A stretch of 64,000 nt of DNA from Lewinella sp. IMCC34191 (lineage in GTDB: Bacteria; Bacteroidota; Bacteroidia; Chitinophagales; Saprospiraceae). A program made the position numbers and the translations under genes. Below are positions 35,307-43,395 of this stretch, one piece after another. The notes under the pieces were generated by a model. The model saw only the letters and a program-made list of their open reading frames with translations, was not told the origin of the DNA and did no database searches. Position 1 is the stretch's first letter. Every line of letters starts with the position of its first letter. Location of the stretch: contig NZ_QNQZ01000002.1 of the NCBI RefSeq assembly GCF_003390935.1, positions 496,001 to 560,000 on the forward strand, read 5' to 3'.

Positions 35307-36407
35307 CTATTTGCCCGAGGCGGCGGCCGATTTTCTCCGCTCCAAGATGCGCAGCTCCTCCCGTTGCTGGTGCATCGTCCGCTGCATCTGCAGCAGAGCG
35401 AAAAGGCCGAACAGGCACACCAGTATCGTGGCTACGCCACCCCACATCCCCATTGCGTAGGAAGCCACCATAGCGAGCAAAAACACGACGAAGACAATCT
35501 TCAGGATCCAATTGCGGACCAGCCGGTGGGTCGGATCGATCTGCATCAGGATATGGTGGATGTGGGAGTTGTCGGCGTAGAGGGGAGACTTACCCGCCGC
35601 CATGCGCTCGGCGAACACTCGTAACTCATCGAGGATCGGTAGTGCCAGAACGGCACAGGTACCGATGAGCCAAAAAGGAGCCTGCACATCCGCGCTGCCC
35701 CGTTCCAGCAGACTGATGCTCGCCCCGGCAAGGAGGAAGCCCAGGAACAGGCTCCCCCCGTCGCCCATGAAAATTTTGTTGATGCTGGAGGTGTTGTACT
35801 TCAGGAACGCCAACACGGCGGCCAGCGAAAGCGCGCAGAGCAGGGCGATGTCCAGGTGCCCCAGGAATAAGGCGGCTCCCCCCATCCAGCCGAAACCCGC
35901 CAGGAAAAGGGTGCCCGCCAGGCCGTCAATGCCGTCGATAAGATTGTAAGCGTTAACTACCCCAATGATGAACAGGAAGGTAAGGGCCTGTTGAACGTAC
36001 ACCGGCATTCCGCCCATGCCGATCATCTCGAATACGCCGTCGAAGTAGAAGCCGCGTATGCACAGGGAATACGCGCAGCAGGCCTGTATGGCCAGTTTAA
36101 TCAGGGGACGCAAATCCACTTTATCGTCAACGATGCCGGTGATCAGCAGGACGCCGCCGCCCCCTAGCACGGTAGATAACAGCTCGGTAGCGAAGGGGCG
36201 GCCCGGCAGATTCACCAGCATGACGATCAGGATACCGATGGCCATGGCCGGTCCGCCGACCAGCGGAATACTATCGGTATGGACTTTGCGCTCGGAATTG
36301 GCCACGTCGAGCCAGTCGAGGTTCAGGGCCAACCGGCGTAGGTAGGGGACGATCATGTATACGATCAGGTACACCAGTAAAGCGGAGATGAGGATACGGA
36401 GTAGCAT
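35307..36407 (-). CDS. WecA/TagO-type glycosyl-phosphoryl transferase
   Basis: A 366-residue membrane enzyme with about ten or eleven transmembrane segments. The catalytic motifs of the MraY/WecA family are present: GIVDDKVDL, NAYNLIDGIDGLAG, FMGDGGSLFLGF and DNSHIHHILM. It moves a sugar-1-phosphate (commonly HexNAc) from UDP to undecaprenyl phosphate, starting repeat-unit synthesis on the inner side of the inner membrane. It lies 10 bases after the DUF1972 glycosyltransferase gene. The 130 bases to the sigma-54 activator gene hold no gene. Confidence 0.92.
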   Translation of the reverse strand: MLLRILISALLVYLIVYMIVPYLRRLALNLDWLDVANSERKVHTDSIPLVGGPAMAIGILIVMLVNLPGRPFATELLSTVLGGGGVLLITGIVDDKVDLRPLIKLAIQACCAYSLCIRGFYFDGVFEMIGMGGMPVYVQQALTFLFIIGVVNAYNLIDGIDGLAGTLFLAGFGWMGGAALFLGHLDIALLCALSLAAVLAFLKYNTSSINKIFMGDGGSLFLGFLLAGASISLLERGSADVQAPFWLIGTCAVLALPILDELRVFAERMAAGKSPLYADNSHIHHILMQIDPTHRLVRNWILKIVFVVFLLAMVASYAMGMWGGVATILVCLFGLFALLQMQRTMHQQREELRILERRKSAAASGK

Positions 36408-36417
36408 GACCGGGGGA

Positions 36418-37629
36418 TTAATTTTCGTAAAACAAGCGGTGCGTGGCCAGGTGGCCCGCTCCGTGCTCGCGCAGCAGCTCGGGACTAAAATCCTGAAAGG
36501 AGGGGATAACGGCGGCCTTCACGTCCGTCTGGCAAGCACGCTGTACCAGGGCATGGTACTTGGTCGCGATGACCGACCAGCGGTAGCGGCGCTCGGCCAC
36601 CTCCTGCATCGCCAGTCCGACGTGCTTCCACGAATCCGGGGAAGTGTGCCGCAGCAGTTCGGTCAATTCCGCCTCAGTGTCGAAGTAGTAGGCTTTGTCT
36701 TCGGTGGTCGTCCGGTTGTAGCTGACACCAAAGGCCATGATGGGCAGGCCCAGGTACATCGCTTCCACCAGGCTGGGGTTGGTTCCGCCGGCGCTGTGGC
36801 CGTGGACGTAGAGGCTGGCGTTGCCGCGGAGCAGATCGATCTCCCGCTGGTCGTAGATGGGGTCGAAAAGTAACAGGTTATCCAGGCCGGAGTAGCGTGC
36901 TTTCAGATCCTGGCCGAACTCGCTCTTCGCCCAGTTACCGACGACGACGAGGGGCAGTGGAGCTGATTTACTGAAGGCGTTCAGGATCAGTTCCAGATTA
37001 TTCTCCGGCTCGATCCGGCACACTTTGAAAGCGTAGGGCTTGGCGAGAAAGGGGTAGCGATCGATGTCGGCGGGCTCCACGTCCACCTTCATGGTGTGGT
37101 CGGCACCGTACTCGATCACGTTGCTGAGGCTACCGTAACGCAGGGCGGTATAGTCTTGAATGGACTCATTGTCCGAGATGTCGCAGTGGGAATACTTCAC
37201 CGCGATCTTTTCCGCCCAGTACAGGTACATGCGGGCGGGCCAGGACCACTTGTCGCGCTTCCACTCGATACCGTCGATGGAGATGATGATCCGTTTGTTC
37301 GTGAACAGCCGCACGAAGGGCAGGATCCACGCGCCGGCGACACCGAGGATAAGCAGCACGTCGGCGTAGAGCAGGGCGTGCAGGATCGACCAGGTATCGT
37401 AGGGGATACTCTGAACGCCGTTGGCCTCCAGGGGAAGGTAGTGAAGACGGGCATTCCGGTAGTGCGACTGCCGGTCAGCCGGAGCGTACTGTTTGCTGGA
37501 GCAGTAGACGGTCATGTCGTACTGTTGATCGAGCTGTTCGACCAGGTGGCTGGTCAGGGTTTCGAAGCCACCGTACTTGGCAGGCAGACCGACGGTGCCG
37601 ATGATGGCGAGTTTTTTTCCCTCTTGCAT
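36418..37629 (-). CDS. DUF1972-containing GT4 glycosyltransferase
   Basis: A 403-residue GT-B enzyme. The N-terminus has the DUF1972 opening KLAIIGTVGLPAKYGGFETL, followed by SIDGIEWKRDKWSWPARMYL, typical of rhamnosyl- or galactosyl-type transferases in exopolysaccharide loci. The donor domain has YVHGHSAGGTNPSLVEAMYLGLP, the GT4 acidic motif. It likely adds an early sugar to the lipid-linked unit made by the adjacent WecA-type enzyme. Donor sugar unknown. Confidence 0.9.
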   Translation of the reverse strand: MQEGKKLAIIGTVGLPAKYGGFETLTSHLVEQLDQQYDMTVYCSSKQYAPADRQSHYRNARLHYLPLEANGVQSIPYDTWSILHALLYADVLLILGVAGAWILPFVRLFTNKRIIISIDGIEWKRDKWSWPARMYLYWAEKIAVKYSHCDISDNESIQDYTALRYGSLSNVIEYGADHTMKVDVEPADIDRYPFLAKPYAFKVCRIEPENNLELILNAFSKSAPLPLVVVGNWAKSEFGQDLKARYSGLDNLLLFDPIYDQREIDLLRGNASLYVHGHSAGGTNPSLVEAMYLGLPIMAFGVSYNRTTTEDKAYYFDTEAELTELLRHTSPDSWKHVGLAMQEVAERRYRWSVIATKYHALVQRACQTDVKAAVIPSFQDFSPELLREHGAGHLATHRLFYEN

Positions 37630-37718
37630 AGGATCCGGATTTTGGACGGACTTACTTATTCAAATAGCGTTCCCATTTCGTAAGTAGCTATTTGTCAGAT
37701 GTTTATTTATATAATACA

Positions 37719-38837
37719 CTAAATGCTTTCCACCGCGTGGACGGGTTTCCGGGTCGTGGAAACGGCTGGGTCGAATACGGGAAGGATGCGTCTCAAAAAG
37801 TGCGGCTCTCTAAAATGAGCAACTTGTACCTGCGCTCCGCCGCAATGCTTTCGGTAGAGCTCCGGGTCCGCTTGCCACTCCCGTAGGCGGGCGGCGATGG
37901 CGGCGGTGTCCCGGCCGTCGATCTGGTAGCCTGCCTGGCCGTCAGGGACGATTTCGGCGATGCCCCCCACCGGCGGAACGATCACCGGCAGGCCGTAGGC
38001 CATCCCCTCCAGGGCGGTGAGGCCGAAGGTTTCGACCCACTCGTCGGGGCGCGACAGGTTCAGCACCACGTCGGCACGCCGGTAGAAGGGGTGGACGTCG
38101 GTCTGTGCGGGAAAGATCGTCAGGTTAGCGGGCAGCTGCTCGTGGCCGAAGTAGGCGTCGATATCCGTCTCCGAAGCATTGACCACCAGTTCGAAACGCA
38201 GTTCCGGGCAGTAGCGGGCCAGGTCCACATATTCGTTCACCCCCTTGTAGCGCTTGAGGGAGGCGACCATCAGCACGTTCTCCAGCCTTTCGGCAGGGGA
38301 ATTATGGGCGGCGGAGCGCAGGATAAAGTCCTCCGGAATAGCATTCCAGATCACATGCCGGGGCTTATCCAGGGGCTCCTGACGGGCCAGGAAGTCCGAT
38401 ACGTAGATCACCTCCGTGGCACACAGCCGGACCCAAAGGAGCAGGAAGGACTTGAATATCTGCGGGCTGACGGAAGTTTCGTGCAGGTGGTAAACGACCC
38501 GCGCGCCCCGCAACCGCCCGAGGATAGCCCCGCCGAAGGGAAGCAGGGTATTAACGTAGACGGTATCCGAGGAGCGGATCCGGCTATACCCGGCCACGAT
38601 GACGTACAACTGGGAAAACAGAAGCAACAGGAGCCGCCGGGGAACCGACTGAATGAAGTGGTAGCGGTTGTCGCGGAGTCGCACGCCGGGGATATCCGAC
38701 AGGAAACCGGAGCCCGACAGGCTGGTGTGCAGTTCGACGGCGTGCCCTTCCCGGGCCAGTCCCTGAAGTACCTGGCGGAGTACTTTGGGACTACCACTAT
38801 AGTCGTTGAGCAGGTGGAAAGCGTGAATTTTTGCCAC
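37719..38837 (-). CDS. GT4-type glycosyltransferase with altered C-terminus
   Basis: A 372-residue GT-B enzyme. N-terminal segment HAFHLLNDYSGSPKVLRQVL and donor segment RPDEWVETFGLTALEGMAYGLPV fit GT4. GTG start at 38837. After residue about 331 (DPELYRK) the coding strand runs through a copy of the dispersed GC-rich element (37828-37843), so the last 40 residues (CGGAQVQVAHF and after) look like read-through of non-family sequence. The catalytic core is intact, so it may still work. It lies 10 bases after the next glycosyltransferase gene in the same operon. Confidence 0.85.
   Translation of the reverse strand: MAKIHAFHLLNDYSGSPKVLRQVLQGLAREGHAVELHTSLSGSGFLSDIPGVRLRDNRYHFIQSVPRRLLLLLFSQLYVIVAGYSRIRSSDTVYVNTLLPFGGAILGRLRGARVVYHLHETSVSPQIFKSFLLLWVRLCATEVIYVSDFLARQEPLDKPRHVIWNAIPEDFILRSAAHNSPAERLENVLMVASLKRYKGVNEYVDLARYCPELRFELVVNASETDIDAYFGHEQLPANLTIFPAQTDVHPFYRRADVVLNLSRPDEWVETFGLTALEGMAYGLPVIVPPVGGIAEIVPDGQAGYQIDGRDTAAIAARLREWQADPELYRKHCGGAQVQVAHFREPHFLRRILPVFDPAVSTTRKPVHAVESI
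37828..37843 (+). repeat. Dispersed GC-rich element, copy 4, inside a reading frame
   Basis: TACCTGCGCTCCGCCG copy inside the 3' end of the minus-strand glycosyltransferase gene; it encodes residues of its unusual tail. Confidence 0.6.
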
Positions 38838-38846
38838 GGGACGGAA

Positions 38847-40058
38847 TTATACGCTTGCGTAAATGGACTGAAGGATCTCACCCTTCTTATCCCAGTGAAA
38901 GCGGTTCAGAAATTTTTCGCGGGCGGCCTCGCGCATTTGCTGGTAGCCGGCTCCGGCGTGGAGAATCTTCTCCAGCCCGTCGGCAAGGCGGCCGACCACC
39001 TCTTCGTACGAGTCTCCGTCCACTACGACCCCGCAGGAGGGATCGACGAAGCGGCCCGGGCCGCAGTTCTCCAGGGTCACCACCGGCACCCCGAAGGAGA
39101 GCGCCTCCGGTACGACCATGCCCGCTCCCTCGTGGGAGGGAAAGAGGAAGACCGAAGCCGACTTCATAATTTCCATCAGGCGGTCGCGCTCGATCCAGTC
39201 GATAAGCCGCACGCTTTCGTTGATTCCCAGCTTTTTGACCAGGGCGTCAATGCGATCTTTTTCCGGTCCTTTGCCGACAAGGGTCAGCGTGGCGCCGGAC
39301 TCGGGGTGCCGCTTAAGGTAGTCGGCAAAGGCTTCCACGGCCAGATCGGGGCCCTTGAGGTGCACCAGCCGGCCGGCGAAAAGGATGTTGGGCGGCCCGG
39401 TGGGCGGTTCGGGCGACCATCCATAGTCCAGGTTGCCCACGTTGGGGAATACCTTGTGCGGTTGATTGGCCAGGCCCAGCGTATCGGGTACGCTGTCGTT
39501 CATGCACCAGATGTAGTCGGCCTTTTCCTTGGTCTTACGCAGGGCGCCGTTCCACTTCCAGAAGTAGTTTTTGATCGACCAGGTGAAGGCATTCTTGGCC
39601 CGGTCGGCCAGGGGCATGGTCCGGTTGAAGATGGAGGGGATGCGCGGGTGGTGGCCGATCGGTCCCCACACGAAAGGTTTACCGAGCTTCCAGAGGCGGC
39701 TGGGGGTCCAGTCGTTGTGAAAATTCAGGTTGTGGGCGATGTCGAATTCCAGCTTTTGGCGCCGAACAAAGTCTACGATCCCCCGCTGCCAGAGCAGGTA
39801 ATAGAGCATGGCGCCGCGGCTGCCCCGTTTCCACCATCGCAGGTGCTTGGGCAGGTCGTAGTAGAGGTACCGAATGTTGGCGTAGACCGGGTCGGGGTGC
39901 TCGGCCATGTAGCGTTCGATGGCGGGGCGGTTATTCTCGCGGGTGACCGCGATCACCCGGTTGTAGCGGGCGGCCTGGTAGACGAAGTTCCAGCCCATAC
40001 CGTCTTCGGAGCCCTTGTAGGGGTTGACGGCGTACGTAGTGGCCAGTATGGTTTTCAT
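38847..40058 (-). CDS. GT4-type glycosyltransferase
   Basis: A 403-residue GT-B enzyme. ATG 40058 gives the natural start TILATTYAVNPYKGSEDGMGW, a motif seen in a well-known subgroup of group 1 transferases. The donor domain has ILFAGRLVHLKGPDLAVEAF, FLFPSHEGAGMVVPEALSFGVPV and FVDPSCGVVVDG. A longer frame starting at 40085 adds nine residues that I do not favour. It sits between the acyltransferase and another glycosyltransferase in the exopolysaccharide operon. Sugar unknown. Confidence 0.9.
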   Translation of the reverse strand: MKTILATTYAVNPYKGSEDGMGWNFVYQAARYNRVIAVTRENNRPAIERYMAEHPDPVYANIRYLYYDLPKHLRWWKRGSRGAMLYYLLWQRGIVDFVRRQKLEFDIAHNLNFHNDWTPSRLWKLGKPFVWGPIGHHPRIPSIFNRTMPLADRAKNAFTWSIKNYFWKWNGALRKTKEKADYIWCMNDSVPDTLGLANQPHKVFPNVGNLDYGWSPEPPTGPPNILFAGRLVHLKGPDLAVEAFADYLKRHPESGATLTLVGKGPEKDRIDALVKKLGINESVRLIDWIERDRLMEIMKSASVFLFPSHEGAGMVVPEALSFGVPVVTLENCGPGRFVDPSCGVVVDGDSYEEVVGRLADGLEKILHAGAGYQQMREAAREKFLNRFHWDKKGEILQSIYASV

Positions 40059-40104
40059 TCGGATTAGGTGTTGGGTAAAGGACAAACAGTTGGTCGATGT
40101 GTGT

Positions 40105-40842
40105 CTAGATCGCCCGGACCAGGGCAGTGGCGCTAATAGCGGGCCCCTCCGTTGTTTCCCGCTGTCCGATCAGGCGGGCGGGAACGCCGCCGATGATGCT
40201 GTACGGTGGAAAGGAGCGATTGACCACGGCGCCGGCGGCAATAACCGAGTGGGCGCCGACGGTCACGCCGTCCAAAATGGATACCCGGGAACCGATCCAG
40301 CAATCCTCACCGATGCGGATACCTTCCCTATTAACGCCCTGGTGACGTATCGGCGTATCCGGGCACGTAAAATGATGGTTCTCAGGGTGGCAGCTGAAAT
40401 ACTGACCGACGATGCAGTCGTCGCCGATCGTCAGTCCGCCGGCGCCGCCCAGGTAGGCATACTCTCCGATGCCGACGTTATTGCCGATGCGGATGTAGGT
40501 GCCGGGATTGTTCGGAGTCGTACTGACCACCACCTTGCTCCAGTCGCCGATGCTCACGTTGTTACCGAAGGTTACTCCTTCGGTGCCCAGCGCTTCGACG
40601 GAGGTACCGCGCCCCAGTTTGAGGTAGCTGCCGTAGCGCATCTTGTGCAGGTACCGGAAGCGGACCCCCTCCCCGAGGAGCATAAAGCGCGGATGGCGGC
40701 CGCGGAGCAGCAGGCGGAGCCCACGGAGGAAGGAGCGGGCCGTCGTCCAGAGAATGGACATCACCATGCGGTTGTCGAATCCTTCGGCGAAGGCAAACTG
40801 CGGGTTACGCAGGCGGATGAGGCGGGTAAGCAGCGACTTCAT
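40105..40842 (-). CDS. Left-handed beta-helix O-acyltransferase
   Basis: A 245-residue hexapeptide-repeat enzyme. About 60 N-terminal residues precede the coils, which run VTFGNNVSIGDWSKVVV, IRIGNNVGIGEYAYLGG, LTIGDDCIVGQYFS, IRIGEDCWIGSRVSI and VTVGAHSVIAAGAVV. The likely catalytic region is FSCHPENHHF, and the end IIGGVPARLIG is the family signature. The start at 40842 is chosen because the frame upstream is only an antisense shadow of the neighbouring gene. It probably acetylates a sugar of the polymer. It begins 2 bases after the fusion gene. Confidence 0.9.
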   Translation of the reverse strand: MKSLLTRLIRLRNPQFAFAEGFDNRMVMSILWTTARSFLRGLRLLLRGRHPRFMLLGEGVRFRYLHKMRYGSYLKLGRGTSVEALGTEGVTFGNNVSIGDWSKVVVSTTPNNPGTYIRIGNNVGIGEYAYLGGAGGLTIGDDCIVGQYFSCHPENHHFTCPDTPIRHQGVNREGIRIGEDCWIGSRVSILDGVTVGAHSVIAAGAVVNRSFPPYSIIGGVPARLIGQRETTEGPAISATALVRAI

Positions 40843-40844
40843 GA

Positions 40845-43127
40845 TTAGCGAATGGCGGTTTTGAGGCTTTCTTCGATCGTAGTGAGGGTCTCGTCGAGGT
40901 GGATGTTCTCGAGGCTGGCGAATACCCGGTCGGGGTAGCTTTGCTGGCATTCGGCGAAGAGGGTGCGGTAGCGCGTGGTGAGGTCGACGATGGTCTCCCG
41001 GTCCAGTTCCTGCTTGCGGGCCAGGATGGTGTCGGCATCCGCGTAGAGGAAGAAATTGTAGCGGGGCTTCATCAGGAAGGGCAGGCCCCACCGCGGTACG
41101 AAGGCGGGCAGTTCGATGTTGCTGCGGCGCGCGTCGAGGATGAAGTCGTAATAGTAGCGATCGTAGACGACGGCGTAGCCCCGCAGTACGTAGCGGAAGT
41201 AGATGTACCACTGTCCCACCAGGTAATCGGCGAAGTAGTAGCCGAAGCGGAATATGGAGGAGAGCACGCTGCGGTTATTGCCGGTGCGGGGCAGGCGCTC
41301 GACGCTGCGTTGCTCGGCGCCTTCCTTACCGTGTACGTAAGCACTCAGGATGGGAAGCAGCGACGGACGGTGCCGCAGGACCTTGACCGGGCGGCGTATC
41401 CGCTTATCGATCAGGCCGGTCACTTCTCCGATGACGGTACTCTTACCGGCGCCGTCGACCCCGGAAAAGGTGACCAGATAGCCGCGATTGCTCCAGGCGG
41501 TGAACAGGGTATCACGGAGGTAGTCGAAGCGGTTGCGCCACTTTCGCAATCCCCGGTTTTCACGGCGGGGCAGGGCGGGCGCGGGGCCGGCCGCCACCTC
41601 GTATTTCTCCGGGATGGCCTGACCGTTGAGGCCATAAAAAAGGCGCAGGTAGTCGTCGGTGTCCTCCTGGTTCACCGTCACGAAGCCGTAGGGGTTGGTG
41701 CAGCCACGGGCAATCATGCCGGCGGCGTCCATGAAGACGGTCGCCTTACGCTTCAGGTTCCAGATCAGGTCGAGGTGGAGGAGCTGCCCGTCATTCAGAA
41801 CGACGGCCAGGGAAGCCATGAAGCTCTTGCGGATCGTGCGGACCCGCTCTACGCCTGGTGCGCCGGCGAGCCATTCGATGATGCCGTTTGCGGAAGACCG
41901 CGACATCAGGATATCGAGATCGCTCTCCTGGGGTAGGTTCCGCGGATCCTGGTCCCCCAGTTTCAGTACGGCGTAGTCGACCTTTTCGAGCTCCCCGAAG
42001 AGGTTGCCGATCAACTCCGGGCGGGTGAGGCCGGCGGGTGCCAGGCACTGCAGGGCATCGGCCCATACGTCAAGTTGCCAGTGGATCTGCGGATGCCACT
42101 TCTCCTGCCGGGCGTATACCGTCGAATAGTAGGTAATATGGTGCAGCAGATAGAGGCGCAGATAGTAGTCTACGTCCACCCGGGCGGATCCGAAGACGGC
42201 CAGTTTGACCAGCGGGCTGAGTTCCGCGCGGATGTCCTGGTAGATGGCGGCCCAGCTTTTGCGGGCGACCATAATTCCCTGCTGGAGGTGAAAGTGGAAG
42301 AAGTCGTAGCCCACCGGCATGCCGTCGCGGGCCAGTTCCCAGTCGATGATGCCCAGCTGATCGCCGTCGGTTCGCAACGTGTTCCAGGGAGTGAAATCGC
42401 CGTGGGAGAATCCATAGCGGACGGTGGTTTCCGGATCGAGGGTAGCGGCCAGTTCGCCGAGTTTGGAAAGGAGCGCTGATGGTAGGCGCTCGTCTTGTTG
42501 CGCGTTTAAGTCCCGCAGGCACTTCTGTACGTCGCGCCACTCCGTCCACTGCCGCAGGGGACCGGATTCGGCGAACTCGGTGCGCAGCGCCCGTAGGGCC
42601 TCGGTATGCACGGAGGTCATCCGGTTCCACGTACCCCGGTCGGCCAGGCGTTGCATGCTCAGCTGATCGTTGCGGTACTTGAGTAGCCGCGGGAAAGCGA
42701 AGGGGAGCCGGTCACCGCGGTGGCTAAGGAAACGGAGGGCCCAGCCTTCGTTGTCGATGTTACGGCGCGAAGCGATACCCACCGCCGTTTTGACCACGGT
42801 ATGCCGGTCCTGAATGAGCACCTCCTTGCGGTTGGGACCGACGGTGCCGGTGAATAGCGCCCAGGTATTGCCTTCCGTATCCGCCGGCGGATCAACCTCC
42901 ATCGCCGAAAACACCAACCGCTGCAGTCGCAGTAAGAAGACGATCCGGACGAGCAGGCGAAAGGCGCGCTGGCGCAGACTCCCGGCGGGGTAAAAGCTCA
43001 GGAAGGTAGGTTCCGTGGCGCTTGCCGGCCAGATCCAGCGCGGGCTGCCATCCGGGTTAGCGATGTAAAGCGCGCGGACCTGGCGGTCCGTGAGTTGGAT
43101 GGGATTGGAGAGGGAGACGGTTTTCAT
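40845..43127 (-). CDS. Kinase-nucleotidyltransferase-kinase fusion protein
   Basis: A 760-residue protein from ATG 43127 (numbers below count from a longer frame starting 14 residues earlier). The N-terminal half (about 100-390) is an APH/choline-kinase-like domain with HGDFTPWN (256-263) and IIDWE (274-278). The middle (about 395-500) is nucleotidyltransferase-like with SDLDIL (416-421) and a second acidic strand LHLDLIW (464-470). The C-terminal third is a thymidylate-kinase-like P-loop domain with GVDGAGKST (570-578) and YDRYYYDFILD (669-679). All three ATP or metal motifs look intact. It heads the polysaccharide operon, so a phosphorylated or nucleotide-linked decoration of the polymer is a fair inference. 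The substrates are unknown. Confidence 0.8.
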   Translation of the reverse strand: MKTVSLSNPIQLTDRQVRALYIANPDGSPRWIWPASATEPTFLSFYPAGSLRQRAFRLLVRIVFLLRLQRLVFSAMEVDPPADTEGNTWALFTGTVGPNRKEVLIQDRHTVVKTAVGIASRRNIDNEGWALRFLSHRGDRLPFAFPRLLKYRNDQLSMQRLADRGTWNRMTSVHTEALRALRTEFAESGPLRQWTEWRDVQKCLRDLNAQQDERLPSALLSKLGELAATLDPETTVRYGFSHGDFTPWNTLRTDGDQLGIIDWELARDGMPVGYDFFHFHLQQGIMVARKSWAAIYQDIRAELSPLVKLAVFGSARVDVDYYLRLYLLHHITYYSTVYARQEKWHPQIHWQLDVWADALQCLAPAGLTRPELIGNLFGELEKVDYAVLKLGDQDPRNLPQESDLDILMSRSSANGIIEWLAGAPGVERVRTIRKSFMASLAVVLNDGQLLHLDLIWNLKRKATVFMDAAGMIARGCTNPYGFVTVNQEDTDDYLRLFYGLNGQAIPEKYEVAAGPAPALPRRENRGLRKWRNRFDYLRDTLFTAWSNRGYLVTFSGVDGAGKSTVIGEVTGLIDKRIRRPVKVLRHRPSLLPILSAYVHGKEGAEQRSVERLPRTGNNRSVLSSIFRFGYYFADYLVGQWYIYFRYVLRGYAVVYDRYYYDFILDARRSNIELPAFVPRWGLPFLMKPRYNFFLYADADTILARKQELDRETIVDLTTRYRTLFAECQQSYPDRVFASLENIHLDETLTTIEESLKTAIR

Positions 43128-43255
43128 ACTACGGGTGGTGATGCCCGTAACCTGCAAATACAATGACAAAAATCTAATCGCCTGATTTATAATTACTTAC
43201 ACGATATATTTTAGATGATCACTTCCATATTTTGGAAAGGGGTCCATGATTTGGA

Positions 43256-43269
43256 GGGTGCGGGGTGCG
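43256..43269 (+). repeat. Two-unit heptanucleotide repeat
   Basis: GGGTGCG twice, in the gap between the ABC exporter and the fusion gene (43128-43395). It is the same unit as the array at 53778-53805. The gap also has a TGTATTTG box on the minus strand about 25 bases before ATG 43127. Confidence 0.6.
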
Positions 43270-43395
43270 GGGATGTAATACATCCGCTAAATCCCTAAAG
43301 GGCTATCATCTGAAATCTGCGTTCGATCCGCGCCCAAAATCATTTGACCTGAAGGGAGTTCTTTTGCCCCTTGTACCGCGGAGCGAGAACCTATG

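Noticed and set aside
38091-40067. 658-residue plus-strand frame
   Set aside because: Antisense shadow across two glycosyltransferase genes; no signal, domain or promoter.
40843-41211. N-terminal extension of the acyltransferase frame
   Set aside because: The extra 123 residues are Arg/Pro/His-rich shadow sequence of the fusion gene, and the natural start is ATG 40842.
43153-43168. Possible sigma-54 promoter before the kinase fusion gene
   Set aside because: The -12 part (TTGCA) and the spacing fit, but the essential -24 GG is GT, and an ordinary TGTATTTG box overlaps the same site.
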